A stretch of 64,000 bases of DNA from Gymnorhina tibicen (Eukaryota > Chordata > Aves > Passeriformes > Artamidae), in NCBI GenBank assembly GCA_013399875.1, contig VXAZ01003471.1, positions 1,973,783 through 2,037,782 of the forward strand. The letters are read 5' to 3'. A program made the translations under genes and the position numbers. Shown here piece after piece: positions 50,489-61,229 of this stretch. The notes beneath the pieces were generated by a model. The model made no database searches, was not told the origin of the DNA, and was given only the letters and a program-made list of their open reading frames with translations. The stretch's first letter is position 1, and each line of letters begins with the position of its first letter.

Positions 50489-50514
50489 GGGGAGGGAGGG
50501 AGGGAGGGAGAGAG
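50489..50514 (+). repeat. (GGGA)n repeat, G-quadruplex motif
   Basis: Five G-runs of three or four bases, each separated by a single A: 50489-50492, 50494-50496, 50498-50500, 50502-50504 and 50506-50508. This satisfies the standard G3 with short-loop quadruplex rule on the plus (CREB5 transcript) strand. Folding is inferred from the pattern only. Confidence 0.85.
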
Positions 50515-53500
50515 GAACAACCTGCTAGCTAACACATGGTAAAAGGCTTCCACCTCTCAGCTTTGGAAGTCTTAAAGCACAAAGTCCCATATGTGTGGCA
50601 TTCACATAGTAATGCACTAATAAAGCTTAAAAAAAATATTAGCCAGGACAGAAATTGATACTTCTTTTAAAATGAATGTGTATGTCAAAACTCATAAGGA
50701 GAGTTTGGAGAATAACTGATGTAGATCTAATAAATACCTCACTGTTTTGAAATGATTTAGAAATCAACTTCTTCAGCTGGTACTTAGTCCCAGTGAAGGT
50801 ACTGGCAAAACTTTAATTGGTTTCAGCATAGCTAAAACTTCTCTGTTACACACTACATCCTTTTTGGGGAGCAATCCAGCATAATTAAATCTACCAAGAC
50901 TATCCATTTTTGTGAGAACTGAGCACTGGCATCTGCATTTAAAAGGAAGTGCACCTAGGAAGATAATTTTGTGCTGAAAAAATTAATTTTTTCTTTCTCA
51001 TGTTGGTTTAGTAGCACTACCACAATATTTTTTTTCAAACCTGTCTCTTTCTGGTCTATTCTACAGAATGTGCTCTGTGAAACACAAAATAGCACAGGAC
51101 ACAGGACTTTCTGGGCTATGTCACTGGTCAAGAGAATTGGTTATCAGTTCTGACACAGGGGCATAGATATTTTCGTATATTTTTTCATCTTGTCCTAGTC
51201 AGATTTCCCCAAACCTCCTCTGCTTTTCTTCTCCATTCATGTTTGCCTTTCCTCTCTATCTGAAATCAGGATTTCTTTCAAGTGCCTTTAATGTTCTTTT
51301 TTCCTTTTGTTTTGTTCTTGTTGCTTCTTAAATGGTTGATAAGTCTGAAAATTAGAAGAGATGAAAATATGAGGATTAAGCTGTGTTATCCCAAGCAGAA
51401 TGAAGCTCAATTTATTGGTTTAAATTTTGGAAAATGGAAGATGAAGTCTAGAAAATTTCTTAAATAGTGACTTTGATAAATGCTGACAGATCTGGGAAAA
51501 AAATAAAAACACATCTTAAAGAACTGTATTTTTGCTAAAGAACTGCTTTTAAACTGTGGTTGAGTTTGCCACAGCTGACTTCTTCCTCTCAAATCATATT
51601 TCAGATGTACTTACTCTTCCCCTTCCACGAAGCCTGAGCCAAGGAGTGACACATGTGGTGCCTGCTGCAGTATCAGGTCCTATGTCTGAAGATTGAGACA
51701 AAGCCAGTATAGCACTTCATTCTCCCAAGTTCACCACCACTGCTCATTTAACACCTTTTCTCTAGCCATGGCCATGACCACTATTTTGCCTTGAAATCCC
51801 TAAATGGACACATTGGTTTTGTTTTGTGTCTGGCTTGTCAAAATCTCGGTGAAAGAATTTTGTCGTGGGCTAAAACTTGTTAGGAAAAGGGGAACAAGAG
51901 TAAACTGGTGTAATATTTAAGTCAAAACTATTCTGAGGCTGTTGCAAAGTTTTTTCACAGGGCTTTTTTCTCTTCAGGCATTCCCAGAGCTATGTCCATG
52001 TCCAAATCTGAGGCAGCTGAAAGTTGCTGTTTTCAGCTTCAGGACATCCAGCCAGGACACTGTAAATACTTAGGGATGTGCAAACTTCACACATTCTGCT
52101 GATTTTGCAGCACTACTTACCTGCTTGCAGTGAAGCCCAAGCTGAAATAACTTACTGCCTCAAAGCTGTATTGTACTGTTTTGCAAGAACTTACACTGTA
52201 CAAACTTACTTGTCAGTAGTCTCACCGCCTGAGGTCATTCAAAACACTGAATTGAAGGATATTCTTGAGGTGTTTGACAGTGTTTTAAAGAAGTTTTTTA
52301 ATTTCATTGAAAATTAATTAGCTGTATTCCTAAACAACTTCTGAAAATGAATTTACTTACGTTTACTGAGCCATAACACTAACCCTGCATTTACCTAATT
52401 TGATGTTCATGTAGTCACATCTACTTCCACATGAACAAACTTAATGCAGTTGAAATCACTGTGACTATAGAACTGAATTTAAATCACTCAGCTGCTTACC
52501 TGCTGTCCTTAACCAGGGTATCTGCAGTAAAGATGAAGAAAGAAAAATCTGCTGCCTCCTGTTGCAAGGGACCTCCCCCTGACATGTCAGTGGGTCTGGT
52601 ACCAAGTGCCCACGATGACAGCCAGCTGCTGCAGAGCACGCTGCCTTGTGCTGGCAGTGCTCTCCTCCCTCTGTACTGCCCTTGCTTTTGTGATAACTCA
52701 GGCAGGCTATCACTGCGCAGCATACCTTATCTCGCTCTATCAGTGCCAGCTCCATAGTGCTCTCTGACCTTTTCCAGTCCTGATGTGTGTGAGCTGATAG
52801 CAGCTTAGGACTATCTTGTGCCAAGATTTTTTTTTTTGTTCTGTGATGATGGATGAAACATGATGTAGCTCAGCCTTGTTCTGTGTTCTTCTGATCTGCA
52901 CAGTGAATGACACTGAACTTGTCAGAGTTCTAAGAGTATTGAATTGACTTGTAAATAATGGGAGCAGTTACTAACAGCCATTAAACACTTTCTTTTCTGC
53001 AGTTCTGTCATCTTTTTTTATTCCATTTTTTTCTCTGCTCAAAGGCAGAAACTGGTAAACAAGTAAAACTGCAGGTTTCTGCATCATCACTTTAGTCAAT
53101 TTAAAATCCAGTACTTGAATTTAACAATCTGTAAGGGCTTGGATGCCATATTTCAGTTTAAGGTGTCTACCGAATTTCTTTTAAACATAATCTGTCTTGA
53201 AACGACACTTCTCTCTGCATGCCTTGCCTCTGTCAGGAGCCCAGCTGTGGAGCACCAGCGCTGGTTTGGTCTTCCACACCAGCTACTTCTGTTGTGCCAT
53301 ACCCCACCATACCCGTCAGCCCCAAGCCACATTCGCTGCATGCCCCAGCCTGCTCTTGGGGAGTTTGAGCTCTTGGGGTGGAACGGGGGTGCCAGGGTGG
53401 GTGCCAGTGAGGGGTGGTCACGGGCAGAGGGGGCAGACTATTGGGAGGACGCTGCTGCCAGTAGCAGAAGAGCTCCGTCATACGGCAGGAATCTCTGCCC

Positions 53501-53628
53501 TGGGTGACGGACAACAAGATTAGAAAAAGGCTAAATGTCAACATTGTTCTGAACTGGTAACTGGCAATTTTCCAAGAGCATTTTAGACATGAGACTTTGG
53601 AGATTTTCTCCTCTCAGGCTGCTCTCCC

Positions 53629-53690
53629 TTCTCCTCCTCCTCCTCCTCCTCCTTCTCCTTCTCCTCATCGTCCTCCTCCTCCTTCCCCCT
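53629..53690. repeat. (CTC)n/(TCC)n trinucleotide microsatellite
   Basis: About 60 bp of CTC repeats, interrupted by two CTT units and by CATCG near 53666. Purely pyrimidine except at that interruption. Confidence 0.9.
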
Positions 53691-53785
53691 CTAACCACTG
53701 TAACTCATTCTGTCAAGAACTGAGTGCTGTCCCTTCAGACCTTCAGATAAATCCTTTACAGCAACAATTTTAAAAGCTGCCGTAG

Positions 53786-53828
53786 TGTCTCTTTCTGTCT
53801 GTCTGTCTTTCCTTCTTGCCTTCCTCCT
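53786..53828. repeat. Pyrimidine-rich (CTGT)n-like tract
   Basis: TGTCTCTTTCTGTCTGTCTG followed by TCTTTCCTTCTTGCCTTCCTCC. It lies about 100 bp after the CTC microsatellite. Confidence 0.7.
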
Positions 53829-54438
53829 TACCAATTTATTTTGTGGCGAGGGGAAGGTGGCCCTGTGAGCAAGGTGGGGGTGGTGCAGAGCAGAGGGGTG
53901 ACAGCCATGTTTTGACACATGTGGCTTTCCATTTTTGCAGAGGTCATTAGCACTCTGCTTAGTGACCAGCAGTTGATTACAAACACCGTGTAGCAGCGAT
54001 GCTTTGCCAAAACACTTGGAGGGGAGATCTGCGCTTATGCTCCCGTCGTCCAATTCGTTTTAAAATATATTATTACCAAAAGATTTAAGGAAAAATTTAT
54101 TGCTTGCAAAGAGGGACCCAAATCCCCAGGGCAGAATAAATAAAATAAAAACATGAGAAGTGCATTTATAGTCCTCCTGAAAACAAGCGTGCAGTCTTAA
54201 AAAGGTTTCCTTAAAATGAAAAATGAATGACTGAGTCGCCAACTGCTACTAATCTAAAAGTTAGTGCTTTTGATAGTGATGACTGTGCTGCTAACTCTTC
54301 GTTAGCAAGGGTATTTAGTTGTAGAATAAGAGTGCTTTATAGAACATTTGCTCCCCTGTGGTTTAGAAATTAGCCTGTATATGGAATAAGTGAGCAAAGA
54401 TGGAACGTATTTTCCATTGCCCTAGTTATTCCTATTCA

Positions 54439-54476
54439 TGTGTGTGTGTTGGTGTGCTTTTGCATGTGTGTGTCTG
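54439..54476. repeat. (TG)n-rich tract
   Basis: Two short TGTGTGTG blocks separated by a TGCTTTTGCA stretch. Confidence 0.7.
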
Positions 54477-55579
54477 CACTAATAGCTTTGTGGTGATGAT
54501 GGAGATGATCAAGATGATACAGAATGGAAATAGTGTGTGATTTTCTGGAGTCAGCCTTTTAGGACTCCCTTTAAATGGGAAAGGCAGTAATTTCTGGAAA
54601 GCAGGTTTGCCAGCAGGCTGCACTTAAGATCCTTAGATGGTATTTACTGCAGAAATGTACATTACTGTGATGTGTTTGAATCTGGAAATAATTTTTCCCA
54701 CAAGGGAGAAAACACCTTGTCATAAAATATAGTGTATTTTACTTGTTTATTCAGTGTTATGTTTTTCTAATAAATTGTGGACTTAGCCTTGTTTTCATTT
54801 ATGTTAGTGGAAGATTTTCACCTGCATTCAATCTAGTAATATTGCCTGTATCTAGCTCTGATGCTCAGTGTGAGGTTTGCTTTCCAAAGCTTATACTGGC
54901 ATTTCTGAGGGTCAGAAGCTGCAGCTGTTCCTCAAGCCATCAACAGCAATGCGAGCCCCAGCAGAAAACCTGTAAAACCTTTTTCTCATACACGCAGTTC
55001 ATATGTTTTCAGCCCCTATCATACTTTGGCTGAGGACCCTATCCTCCACCCTCCAGTGGTCTCTGGGCAGAAGGAGCAGAGACACTGAGGAAGAAGTACA
55101 CTGGTATTTTCCTCCAAGTGTGGCAGAAAAGCAACGTGCGCTGGTGGGGTAAGAGCCAGGGAACTACATGGGCAGAACTTTCAGTTCAGCTGCCAGGTCT
55201 GTTTTTTAAGAGCAGCTGGTAATGGGGAAATGAGTCCTTCAAACTGACTAGAGTCTTGCTTGTACTCTAGAAAATTAGCCTATTTTCTTCTGTCTACAGT
55301 CTACTGAAGGGAGTACTGTTCTCTGCTCTTTCCTGGAAAAAGACCTAGGAGAAATCCCATTTTTCCGTATTGTTTGTTGAGCTGCCCTCTCTGCAGGTGA
55401 AGTCAAGCCTTTCCCTATGCCACTGTACACTTAACCTCATCACCTTTTTGTCAATTGGTTACAGTGTTGAACTGATAAATGGCTTGTGCCCTGGGGCAAT
55501 GTCAGTGCAATTAATAACAATCCTTTAAGCAAAATTTATATTTGTTTAAATTGAAAGTGCTGATAGCAATAAGCAAACC

Positions 55580-56400
55580 TCCCCTTAGGACCCATGGTGG
55601 TGAAAAACCTTGGAGGCAAGAGAAGGAGGTCTCTTGGAGAGACTGTACGTACAGTATCACGTCGGCAGCCTGAGCTGATTCCAGTTATTCCGCCTCAGCG
55701 CAGCGCTGGACGTCCTTGGCAGAGTGACAGCCAGGCCTTATTCGTTGAAACCCTTCCCGGCGCTGTGGCCACGAGAACACCCCAAGTATTTTAAGTTAGC
55801 TACGTAGGTCCTATTCTTAACTTTTCATCTCATCAGATACTTTTCTTATTAGAACTTGAGAGCCTTCCCTCTAAGGTAATGATGATGTACATTAAACATC
55901 CGTGATCAAGTCCTAGCTTGTGTGTTTCTAATGTGTTATGACTGTGATCTGTGCAATAGCTGTGCTCCAGCCTTGCTGGGCCGTGTGACATAATGGCGTT
56001 TTTAATTTCCTCCTTCCAGTACGATTGTCTGTTCGCATGTAGGAAATTACTTTGTTTTTCGTGTTAATTGGTAGCGTGACCTGTTTCAGCAATTCACCAT
56101 CTCAAAGGTATGTCTGAGATCTCCAAATGACTCACTGACATAAACGCAGATGAGCTAAAGCCACTTGTGTTACAGAAGGGCCGAAAGCCAAAGCAGAGTA
56201 TCTTGATATCCGAGATAGCCTTTTAGCCTGCAGGACCGTGAGCCCGTGGCCCACTTTGTTAATGACTGCATTGAAGTCTAGTGGCAAATGGTAGGTTGTA
56301 AGAGGCAGCCTGCAGAAGCAGTCATGTTAAATTCATGGCCTCTAGCTCACTTGATCAATTGCAAGCTGGTAGACATTTATTTAAAATTTATACCACATGA
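55580..56400. promoter_or_regulatory. Candidate CpG-containing non-coding element
   Basis: 55640-55780 is unusually rich in CpG for this window (CGTACG, CACGTCGGC, CAGCGCAGCGCTGGACG, CCCGGCGCT). It is followed by a repeat-free stretch with homeobox-like TTAAT sites and an AP-1 heptamer TGACTCA at 56128-56134. It does not look like decayed repeat. No exon of known kind is seen. Function is inferred only. Confidence 0.28.
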
Positions 56401-56804
56401 ATGTCTGAGGTAATAGGTGAATACTGTAAAGGGTTTATTTAAAAGAATATTTGACCAGTAGGGTCTTTGGAGATCAAATATTTCATTTTCAAGGGTGTCC
56501 TGCGTATTTGTAGAGGAGGAGGGGGAAGCAAAGAGGGATTTGGATAATGCGAAATACCACAGAAAGCAAGATTTTCCAAGGAAAACACCAGGAAGCTTGG
56601 TATGAGCATTTAATGTATGCTGAAGTTTTTAAAAGGAAACATTAATGGTGAAACATGCCCTCAAAGGACAAGCCAGCAATAAATTTTGTGTCACAAAATT
56701 ACCTGTCAGTGAGATTATGTTTAAATAAAGTAGAATTGTTCCTGCTTCTTGAGGGGTTGGGAGAAACTTCACGGGAGATTGTTCAAAGTATTCAGAATTA
56801 TGTG

Positions 56805-56836
56805 CACAAATCCCATTAACAATAATGGGATTTGTG
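56805..56836. repeat. Perfect inverted repeat, 14-bp arms, 4-base loop
   Basis: Left arm CACAAATCCCATTA (56805-56818), loop ACAA, right arm TAATGGGATTTGTG (56823-56836), perfectly complementary. In RNA of the plus strand three further G-U wobble pairs could extend the stem outwards. No flanking target duplication or longer element is evident. Confidence 0.9.
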
Positions 56837-59800
56837 TGTTCAACCCTGCTCAAATGGCATTGAAAAATGCGGCTGTTGGTTGTTCTTCCCCAAAGCACAG
56901 ATGTAGCAAGGGAGCAATGAAATCCAAAATATTTTCTCTCAAGATTTTTTTTTTTTATTACCTTCCAGACGTGGAGTGTCTGACTAGCAGCCCGTGTGTA
57001 CTGCATTATGATTAAAGCTTACAGGCAATTCTCCTTTTCCCTGGGTCAGGGGTGGGGTGGGAATTAACAGCAACAGCAAAAAATCCCACCAAACAGATTT
57101 GACATGTCAGCGTTCCCATTATCTGTGTCAATGGGGAACGTTATTACATAAAAGATCAGCAGGACCATGAACATTTTGAATGAGTGGACTCCAGTAAAAG
57201 GGGTTTGGTGTGGGGTTTTTTTTTCTCTAATGTCCTTACTTGAAAAAATCATAGTCTTTGTTTTGATGTATTGTAGATGAGACCAAGTTCTTATAAATTA
57301 TAGTATAAGGCAGAGAATGCTCCAAAGGTGGAAGACAGAGGAAGAAAGGGGAAAATATACAATTAAGTCAACTATGACTGAACATGTTGCCATGGGATTT
57401 GATCTTATCCTATTTACAAGAGAAAACTTATGACTCATGGGTTCTAAATGATCCAGTCATTACTCATTTATGGAGTAAAAAAAATGGATACCTTTTATGG
57501 GATTTTTATAAATAATGATTACTTCCCCATATTTGTGAATACTGAGCAAAGACATGCTGCACTCATAAAGCTCTCTGCATGCATGGCTTCTGTGCAGACT
57601 TTTTGAGAAGTATTTAGTGTTAAGTGATTGTTTCTGTTTTCAAGCTTTATTCTCCATGGGGTTCTGCTCATTGCCTGTGCTGAGTTGTAACCCTTATTTC
57701 ACAAAATCACAAAGAGAAAGCAGGACAGGTTTTGTCAAAATCCAGACAGATGATACCTAAAGACCCTGTAGTGCAGTTCAGGATGGACATGTAAAGGATA
57801 TCTTTTTTTAAACTGTTTTCTTTCCACCTAAGCCTGGGAGGGCTTTGCAGGATTCCAGCAGTGCTGGTTGCCAGTGGTCTGTTGTGATGGTCATGATGCT
57901 GCTTACCATGTACTTTTGCCTAGTCAAGATTTTTCAGCTGTTCCTGAGGAGCTTAAAAGACTTTAGCCTGGCCCTGCACCCTTTCTGGACACTGCTGAGT
58001 TGTGGCTTATCACCCTGTGGCTGTCTGGTCCAGCTTTAGCGCTGTTTTCTTCTGCTGGTCTTTGTTAGGTACAGTTAATGCTTTCTTTTATCTCTACCAC
58101 TGCCCTCACTCACAGGGTTATTAAAAGGGTAACCATTATGATCTGGTTTTGAACTCTGTCGTTTTGCCCCAGGAGGGATCCATGCTGTTATCACTGTGCA
58201 CGTGAAGTGTTGGCCTCTTGTGCTGCTAACCTTCCTATATAGGTTTGAAGAAGTACACGTAACCATTAATAGGAAAGAGATCTCTGCATATTAGATTAGA
58301 ATCTGATTTGGTGTGAGAGAAGTCTGTTTAAGAGCTTGTGTAATGTAGACAGTCACAGAAAAACTAATCTCTTTTTGAAATTTTGATGTATGACAGCTGG
58401 GTAGATACATTAGGAAAATGGATTTTTCAAGGGGAGCAATTGTAGTTTTAAATTTTATTGTGTGATGTGCAGCCTTTGCAGTAACGTTTCTCCTTGGGTG
58501 GGCAGTAATTTTATGATGGCCACAACTGGCTTCTGACTGAGTTCAACTCTGGAGTGCTCCGGATCCTAGAGATCAAGCCCAGTTATAAATTTTGCATTTG
58601 AAGTTATGCATGTTTTCCTGAGGGAGAGTATGTGAAGAGGAGAGGATGTGGGAGCAGTGAATGCCACATTCAAATCTTGGGTTACAGTCTACCTATAATA
58701 TCTTTCCAGTTGTGTTTGTGTATCCATTTTTTTTCATATCCATGAAAGTATCTCTCTCTGAAAATCAGACAGATTTCTACAGAGAATTCATAGATGTGGA
58801 TTCTTAAAGCAGCTGGCCATGGTATTGAGATAAGCTTCCAAGGCTTTACTTGATTCTCTGGAGAAAAGAAACAATTGGAGGAGAAGCATAAAATGAGTAT
58901 GCTCATACAGCAAAGACATCCCATGGATGTAGAGATTGGAAAACCTTTGTTCGTATTCATTTCTACCACCTGTCTAGTTGTGTATCTTTCTTGTTAATTC
59001 TGTTTCTGTGATAAACTCTGTGTTTGTGGGAGATTATGGCTTTTAACGTACTGGGCAGTAAAATCTAGTATTTGTCTTACTGTGATTCTATCTGGGCTAT
59101 GACGTGTTAAGTGTTACAATACATTCACATATTTTAGTGGTTGCTCCTACAACCAGTCAAAGAGTTGCCCTTGACATGGTAACACTGTCCCAGGAAAAAA
59201 TGAGAATTAGAATTTTATATTTTCCCCTCTTTTCTATATATATACCTGTACCACTGAATTGCAATCTGTAGGGAATCCTTTGAAGAAAATGGAAATTACT
59301 ACTTATGGGAAACAATGCACAAAAGACAACACATTTGTAGAGACAAAAAGAGAGGATACTTGCAGCCTGTCTGGAATAGCAAAAGCTTTTTTGTTCTAGT
59401 ATTCTTTTAATTTGCACTACCCGGTGCTCAGAGACACTTTCTGTAAGTTAAAAGAAGCATTAAAACTTCCCACATGCTTTAACTTGAGGATGTGGAGAGA
59501 ATTCTGGATGGCCCTATTGTTCCTGTGAGCAAAGCCAATAAACTATTATACAAATCATTTTCTGCTTTGGTGTCAGACCAGGAGATCAGCCAAAATGCTG
59601 GACTTATCTGGCGTGTATTGGGTGTCAGTTATGAACAAAATCTTGGTTCCAGCTACCAGAGTCATATCTCAGAGCTGCTCTCAACAAGTTAGACCAAGAA
59701 AGCTGTTGGGTTTTTAAAAAAACATTCTGCTCTGTGCAAGTGAACTAATGTCAGTTGTGTTCTGGACGGCTGTTGGATGTCACAGCTGTAACAACAAAAA

Positions 59801-60644
59801 GTAAGATTTTCTTTTTAACATCATACTTCAAAAGTTAAATTAAAAATTCTCTTGCAAAAATAACTCCATAATAAATAGAGTATGCACCAATAAATGTACC
59901 AAGGACGGGCAATCTGCACCTGATATAATAAAAATATTTTTCATGAATTTTCTGTTCAAAGAAGTGGAGCATTTAGTTGCAATGGGTGACTTCTCTACAG
60001 AATTTTAGAATTCACTTATGGGGTGGAATTTCTGTTATAACAATGTCCTATTTACACCATTTTGGCTTCATAAGAGGTACTTAAATATATATGAAAATCT
60101 GTCTATAGAACATTTTGTGCTTTGAGAAGAATTCTTTATTAAATTTTACATGTTGCCACAGTTTTCAGGTACTTTTCTGTGGAGGAAAAGAGAAATTTTA
60201 ATAATTGTTAGTGTAAATATGGTAGGCATGTGTGACTTTAATTTGCAGCAAAGCATTCAACACTTCCTGTTTTAGACTTGCACTTAAGCTCAGGCTAAAT
60301 TTGTGCTTACAACAGCACAGAAAGATGCTGAATTGTCCTGAAAACACTTAGCAGCATTCAAACTATATAAAACCTAAATCCTGCTCTGGCCTGTTGGACA
60401 GAGGTGATTCTTCTGGCAAACTTTTTTGGCTTGTAAATACTTAGAATGTGGTAAAATCACTGCTTGATTGAGAACTGTACTTGAGAGGAAGGTCTCTGAC
60501 CTTGCACCAAGTTGGTGTTTTAAGCTGTTTTTTATTTTCTCTCTCTCTTTTGGTCCCCTGTGGGATTCTGTTTTGAATTCCACCTGTTGATCTTGCTGTG
60601 CCTTAAATCATTCCTCCCCTGCTGGGGGAGGACTTCTGAGTCCT

Positions 60645-61229
60645 TGCCTGGATTTTGGTTAATTAACGGACATTCAGCCTTCTCTGCTCTCAGATAGTTT
60701 ATTAAGTCTTATCAGAAAAGTTAGAAGTACAGCAGAGGGACGTGCATGCTGAGGAAAATGCGCAGAATGCCGCTGAAATCAAGATAACCTAGCGTTTTTA
60801 TAGCTAAACAATCCAATCAGTGTTTGAAACGACAGATATTTTCACTTTTCTACCAATATTCAACAAATGTTTTTAAAACGTCCACAGGAACTGCGGAATT
60901 TTCTATCCAATAACTTTAAACAATTTTGTTGCATTAAATGGAGTAGTATGAAGAACAAGAAGGAGGTTATAAAACAACAACAATCCTCCATTTTGGAGTT
61001 TTTTGCTTTTTATCTATTTGCTACTTTAACAAACCCAACACCTTTATATTTTCACCCTGTGCTACCTTACATAATATTCTATCACCTAGTTCACACCGCA
61101 GTGCGTTCAAGTTCTTCCCAGAGAGTTGGCAGTTTTCCCCATGGACGAAGGTCAAAAACAGTGCTGTCCAGGGGGGTAAAACTCCTTAAAACAGGCAGAG
61201 AAATATTCCCCGCACTCTGGATTCCCACA
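60645..61229 (-). mobile_element. Solo LTR of an endogenous retrovirus (ERVL-like?)
   Basis: About 585 bp, read on the minus strand from TGTGGGAATCCAGAG (ending at plus 61229) to CCAGGCA (plus 60645), giving the canonical TG...CA ends. In minus-strand order it has ATTGG (inverted CCAAT) at 60813-60817, a TATAAAA box at 60796-60802 and AATAAA at 60698-60703, in the right order and spacing for U3-R-U5. Flanks GTCCT (60640-60644) and GTCCC (61230-61234) form a 5-bp target duplication with one mismatch; five bases fits ERVL-class elements. No internal retroviral sequence, primer-binding site or second LTR is adjacent, so it is a solo LTR. Confidence 0.68.

Noticed and set aside
52078..52317. 79-codon frame with a fairly protein-like peptide
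   Set aside because: No recognisable family and no splice sites giving an exon in the CREB5 frame.
53400..53435. Possible CTCF site around GGCAGAGGGGGCAG
   Set aside because: Only the AGGGGGCA half fits; the upstream CCASY part does not match.
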